Assembly (NCBI GenBank): GCA_009845505.1
Contig: VXZL01000170.1
Coordinates: 1 to 7,363 of the forward strand
Direction: 5' to 3'
Length of the DNA stretch: 7,363 nucleotides
Origin: Candidatus Poribacteria bacterium
Lineage (GTDB): Bacteria; Poribacteria; WGA-4E; WGA-3G
The first letter of the stretch is position 1. Every line of letters begins with the position of its first letter. The translations under genes and the position numbers were made by a program. This document shows positions 5,147 through 7,363 of this stretch, one piece after another. Below the pieces are notes generated by a model. It did no database searches, had not been told where the DNA came from, and saw only the letters and a list, made by a program, of their open reading frames with translations.

Positions 5147-7363
5147 TTAAGCGGACAAGAAGTTCCGAATAACGTAGTCGAGAATCCCACCGTGTTTGTA
5201 GTATTCTACCTCCACCGGTGAGTCGATTCTGATTCGCAGTTCGGTTGTTAGGATCTCACCGTTTGCCCGAACGATTTTCATCGTTGCCATCTGTCCGGGT
5301 TCGAGGGTGTCCGCAAATCCTGTGATACTGATAATCTCACTGCCGTCGAGGTTGAGCGTCTGAACGTTTTCACCGGCTTTGAATTGCAACGGCAAAACTC
5401 CCATGCCGATAAGATTGCTCCGATGGATCCGTTCGTAACTTTCCACAACCACGGCTTTAACACCAAGGAGTTTGGGGCCCTTTGCTGCCCAGTCGCGTGA
5501 GCTACCCATACCGTAATCCTGTCCGGCGAAGATAACAGTCGGAATCCCGTTTTCACTATAATTGAGTGCTGCTTCATAGATGGTTGTTTGTGTGCCTTCG
5601 GGATGCTGAACAGTGTATCCACCTTCAACATCAGGTGTCATCAGATTCCGAACGCGGCGGTTAGCAAACGTGCCGCGACTCATCACGCGATCGTTGCCAC
5701 GTCTGGAGCCATAGGTATTGAAATCTCGCTGTTCAACGCCGTGTTCTTGTAGGTACGCGCCTGCGGGACTCGCTGCAGCAATCGCGCCCGCTGGGGAGAT
5801 ATGGTCAGTGGTGACGGAATCTCCGAAGATGCCGAGAACGCGGGCATCTATGATGTCTGATATAGGTGCAGGTTCGCGGGCGAAACCTTCAAAGAACGGT
5901 GGATGTTGGACGTAGGTACTCCGCTCATTCCACGGATAGAGCACACCCGTCGCGCCAGCGAGTTCTTCCCATTCCGGTGCCTGATTCCCGATCGCTTCGT
6001 ACATCTCCCGGAATGTCTGCCGATCGACCGCTGCGCCAATCATCTCAGCGATTTCCTGTCGTGTGGGCCAGATGTCCTTCAAATAGACGGCTTCACCGGC
6101 ATCGCTATGTCCGATGGGTTCTGTTGCAAAGTCGATGTCAATCCGTCCTGCCAGTCCATAAGCGACAACGAGCGGTGGTGACATGAGAAAATTGGCTTTT
6201 ATCTCAGGATGCACACGCGCCTCAAAATTCCGGTTCCCACTCAAAACACTGGCAGCAACGAGGTTCCCCGCATCAATCGCTTCTTGAACAGCATCGTCAA
6301 GGGGACCGCTGTTACCGATACAGGTTGTGCAACCGTAGCCAACGACGTTGTACCCAAGTGCTTCGAGGTAAGGCAACAAACCCGTGTTCTGTAGGTATTC
6401 AGTTACGACACGTGAACCCGGTGCTAAACTGGTTTTGACGTGATCGCGGACACGCAGCCCTTTTTCGGCAGCTTTCTTGGCGAGAAGTCCTGCGCCAATC
6501 ATAACGGACGGGTTGCTTGTGTTTGTGCAACTTGTAATTGCTGAGATGACAATCGATCCGTGTGTTATGCCATCGTTATCGGTATCCGCTGCTGTCACGC
6601 CGAACCCGTCTTCTGCGACCGGACGCGTGAGCAGTTCAGTGAAGATCTCTTTGACATCCGACAGCGCGATCCGATCTTGCGGACGTTTCGGGCCAGCGAT
6701 GCTCGGTTCTATATCGCCGAGATTGATTTCAAGGACATCTGAATATTCGACTTCACCGAGACGTGGAATGCCGAACATGCCTTGTGCTTTAAGGTAGGAT
6801 TCCACCAAATCGACGTGTGCTTCATCGCGTCCCGTGAGACGGAGATAGCGCATGGTCTCTGCGTCTGGCGGGAAGAATCCGATAGTCGCCCCGTATTCGG
6901 GACACATATTGGAAAGTGTTGCGCGATCGGGTAAGGAAAGTACTTCTACGCCTTCACCAAAGAATTCAACGAATTTATCGACGACTGCAGCGGCTCTGAG
7001 ACGTTGCGTCACGGTCAACACGAGATCTGTCGCCGTTACGCCTTCTCGCAATTTGCCTGTAAGGTGGACGCCAAGAACTTCAGGGGTCAGGATATAAACA
7101 GGTTGCCCTAACATCGCGGCTTCTGCTTCAATGCCACCGACACCCCACCCGACGATACCTAAGCCGTTAATCATCGTGGTGTGTGAATCCGTACCGACAA
7201 CGGTATCTGGATAAGCGAGGGAGTTCTCTGTCATAACGACTTTCGCGAGGTATTCCAGATTCACCTGATGCACGATGCCAATGGAGGGCGGGATGATATT
7301 GAACTTTTCAAACGCCTGCTGTCCCCATTTCAGGAACTCGTAGCGTTCTTTGTTGCGTTCAAA
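5147..7363 (-). CDS. acnA: aconitate hydratase (AcnA/IRP1 type), N-terminus beyond the window
   Basis: Interconverts citrate and isocitrate through cis-aconitate in the TCA cycle, in the cytoplasm, using a [4Fe-4S] cluster. The gene runs leftward from the right edge to TAA at 5149-5147, giving 739 visible codons. Compared with about 890 residues in the family, roughly 150 N-terminal residues are missing. The frame is open to the edge ([20 protein letters not shown] is typical AcnA), so the GTG at 7273-7271 is an internal valine codon and not the start. Visible motifs include [20 protein letters not shown] and the three cluster cysteines: one in [13 protein letters not shown] (codon at 6529-6527) and two in [13 protein letters not shown] (6331-6329 and 6322-6320). 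The swivel domain has [26 protein letters not shown] and [18 protein letters not shown]. The [20 protein letters not shown] segment fits AcnA better than AcnB. I see no disruption. Promoter and regulation lie outside the window. Confidence 0.97.
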   Translation of the reverse strand, partial: FERNKERYEFLKWGQQAFEKFNIIPPSIGIVHQVNLEYLAKVVMTENSLAYPDTVVGTDSHTTMINGLGIVGWGVGGIEAEAAMLGQPVYILTPEVLGVHLTGKLREGVTATDLVLTVTQRLRAAAVVDKFVEFFGEGVEVLSLPDRATLSNMCPEYGATIGFFPPDAETMRYLRLTGRDEAHVDLVESYLKAQGMFGIPRLGEVEYSDVLEINLGDIEPSIAGPKRPQDRIALSDVKEIFTELLTRPVAEDGFGVTAADTDNDGITHGSIVISAITSCTNTSNPSVMIGAGLLAKKAAEKGLRVRDHVKTSLAPGSRVVTEYLQNTGLLPYLEALGYNVVGYGCTTCIGNSGPLDDAVQEAIDAGNLVAASVLSGNRNFEARVHPEIKANFLMSPPLVVAYGLAGRIDIDFATEPIGHSDAGEAVYLKDIWPTRQEIAEMIGAAVDRQTFREMYEAIGNQAPEWEELAGATGVLYPWNERSTYVQHPPFFEGFAREPAPISDIIDARVLGIFGDSVTTDHISPAGAIAAASPAGAYLQEHGVEQRDFNTYGSRRGNDRVMSRGTFANRRVRNLMTPDVEGGYTVQHPEGTQTTIYEAALNYSENGIPTVIFAGQDYGMGSSRDWAAKGPKLLGVKAVVVESYERIHRSNLIGMGVLPLQFKAGENVQTLNLDGSEIISITGFADTLEPGQMATMKIVRANGEILTTELRIRIDSPVEVEYYKHGGILDYVIRNFLSA

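Noticed and set aside
7271..7273. GTG as a start codon for the aconitase gene
   Set aside because: The frame continues upstream to the window edge with typical aconitase sequence ([20 protein letters not shown]), so this GTG encodes an internal valine.

Overview
The window reads as ordinary bacterial chromosome of roughly balanced base composition. It holds two housekeeping genes, a small reductase gene, a small lipoprotein gene and one short, apparently decayed intergenic region. The organism cannot be named with certainty. Strong Shine-Dalgarno sites, a DnaE1-type replicase and an AcnA/IRP1-type aconitase indicate a bacterium, and a lipoprotein signal indicates an exported, membrane-anchored protein. 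A LamG-like tail ending in a 'GKLAIRWGDIKK' motif, together with a GGTGCGGT/ACCGCACC palindrome, reminds me of uncultured marine or sponge-associated lineages such as Candidatus Poribacteria. That placement is a recollection-based inference with low confidence.

Left part, plus strand: dnaE (68-3589) encodes a full-length DNA polymerase III alpha subunit with an apparently intact PHP metal site, the three polymerase aspartates and an internal beta-clamp-binding motif. An aldo/keto reductase gene (3605-4426) follows after 15 bp with its own good ribosome binding site, so the two are probably co-transcribed, although no functional link is evident.

Middle, minus strand: a DUF4377-type lipoprotein gene (4434-4793) converges on the reductase gene with only 7 bp between the stop codons. 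Behind it lie about 350 bp without an intact gene (4794-5146). Translating this by eye on the minus strand shows two fragments. One is a short piece resembling the N-terminus of a PIN/VapC toxin (about 4816-4863). The other is a 67-codon C-terminal remnant of a LamG/concanavalin-A-like domain protein (4899-5102) with no start codon. A perfect 10-bp stem-loop (5106-5131) separates the remnant from the aconitase gene.

Right part, minus strand: an aconitate hydratase gene (5147 to the right edge) is cut by the window. About 739 C-terminal codons are visible, including all three iron-sulfur cluster cysteines.

I see no convincing new multi-gene system here. The most noteworthy content is the fragment-bearing intergenic region and a few details of DnaE.
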